Origin: Bacteroidia bacterium
Lineage (GTDB): Bacteria > Bacteroidota > Bacteroidia > J057
Assembly (NCBI GenBank): GCA_030430205.1
Contig: JAUIGE010000003.1
Location: forward strand, 310,001-374,000
DNA: 64,000 nt
Direction of reading: 5' to 3'
Shown here: positions 63,514-64,000 of the stretch, piece after piece
How the letters are laid out: each line of letters starts with the position of its first letter
How positions within the stretch are numbered: the first letter of the stretch is position 1
Notes under the pieces: model-generated
Seen by the model: only the letters and a program-made list of their open reading frames with translations
What the model was told of the DNA's origin: nothing
Databases searched by the model: none
Program-made: the position numbers and the translations under genes

Positions 63514-64000
63514 ATGGCAAGACAGCTTTTTATTTCCTCTACTGATCCGGGTATCGGTAATTTCCATTACTATAATTTGCCCAAGGGGCTGATAGAAATT
63601 ACCCTTGAGGATAATGGTTCTTATTCTTTTAAAGTTGAAAAAAAGATTGTTCCAGATCCTGACCATCGTTACTTTTTGCAATACACCAATACAGGCCGCT
63701 CCAATGACAAGGTTAACATCAAATTCAATGAGGAAGGATATTTGTCTTATGTAAATATTGATTCAGAGGATGCTGCATTGAAGGTGATTGAAAAGGTGGT
63801 AGAATCCATCAAAGAAGCTGTCTTACCCGGAACAAGAGGCATCGGAGATGCCCCCAATATTCTTATCAAAGAGACCTTTGACCCTTTCAATGAAAAAGAA
63901 GTAGCCGCTGTCGTAGCCAAATTTCAAAGGATAAAAGGGCTGGAAACTTTTTTCATCGACTTCAAAAGCCTGGCAAAGAAAAAAATGAAAGCGAAAACCG
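63514..64000 (+). CDS. Unknown protein, 3' end missing
   Basis: The ATG at 63514 opens a frame that runs to the end of the window (162 codons). It starts MARQLFISSTDPGIGNFHYY and carries on in acidic, beta-rich sequence, with GTRGIGDAPNILIKETFDP further on. No signal peptide and no membrane helix. I do not recognise the family. It is divergent from mscS; the 93 bp between them hold no clear promoter. Confidence 0.75.
   Translation, partial: MARQLFISSTDPGIGNFHYYNLPKGLIEITLEDNGSYSFKVEKKIVPDPDHRYFLQYTNTGRSNDKVNIKFNEEGYLSYVNIDSEDAALKVIEKVVESIKEAVLPGTRGIGDAPNILIKETFDPFNEKEVAAVVAKFQRIKGLETFFIDFKSLAKKKMKAKT

Noticed and set aside
1-64000. tRNA, rRNA, insertion sequence, prophage or riboswitch
   Set aside because: I read the intergenic stretches and saw no T-loop motif, rRNA, transposase, integrase or recognisable riboswitch consensus; very degenerate elements could be missed by eye.

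Overview
The window comes from a member of the Bacteroidota. Evidence: type IX secretion (T9SS) and gliding parts (a GldN family protein, PorV), secreted proteins with T9SS C-terminal sorting domains of type A and type B, promoters of the Bacteroidota form TTG-N19/20-TAnnTTTG, weak Shine-Dalgarno sequences, and an rpsL-rpsG-fusA-rpsJ...rpoA-rplQ cluster without tuf. The long PKD-type proteins and the methylmalonyl-CoA epimerase suggest an environmental lineage, perhaps Saprospiria- or Chitinophagia-like. That placement is inference.

Layout. 1-7.2 kb: the end of a TPR protein, aroE, a secreted TPR protein, an orphan LolD/MacB-type ABC ATPase, a small unknown protein, prmC, and a GldN family gene preceded by 13 tandem 7-bp units. 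7.2-25.6 kb: one ribosomal supercluster of 33 genes, including fusA, secY, map, infA, rpmJ (38 codons) and rpoA. Intrinsic terminator-like hairpins lie inside it, after fusA and after rpoA. 25.7-31.7 kb: porV, a toxin-antitoxin pair with overlapping genes, a MORN-repeat lipoprotein, two tandem paralogous Cys-rich T9SS cargo proteins with a small exported helical protein, and methylmalonyl-CoA epimerase. 31.7-42.7 kb: phosphatidylserine decarboxylase, then two divergent giant paralogous PKD proteins of 1423 and 1812 residues. 42.7-50.6 kb: NlpC/P60 hydrolase, HNH nuclease, membrane patatin, a methyltransferase, and a sulfur pair (metallo-beta-lactamase/rhodanese fusion plus SulP transporter). 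50.6-55.4 kb: surface polysaccharide genes (flippase, methyltransferase, GT10 and GT4 glycosyltransferases). 55.4-64 kb: a Cys/Ala-rich exported peptide, ccmB, M61 peptidase, GNAT, hydrolase, flavin reductase, rhodanese lipoprotein, a second toxin-antitoxin pair, ftsX, an MscS channel, and a truncated unknown gene.

How the genes fit together. GldN and PorV are T9SS parts, and at least four proteins here (two type A, two type B) carry the matching export signals. The window therefore holds both machine and cargo. The flippase and glycosyltransferases could make the surface glycan to which type A cargo is anchored, but this is inferred from proximity only.

I found no tRNA, rRNA, CRISPR array, insertion sequence or prophage. 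The best leads for something undescribed are: the 7-bp tandem repeat in an open frame fused to gldN (a possible slippage switch); the repeated palindrome at 50.5 and 55.8 kb; the promoter plus 31-codon frame ahead of rpsL; and the Cys-rich cargo cluster. None is proven by sequence alone.
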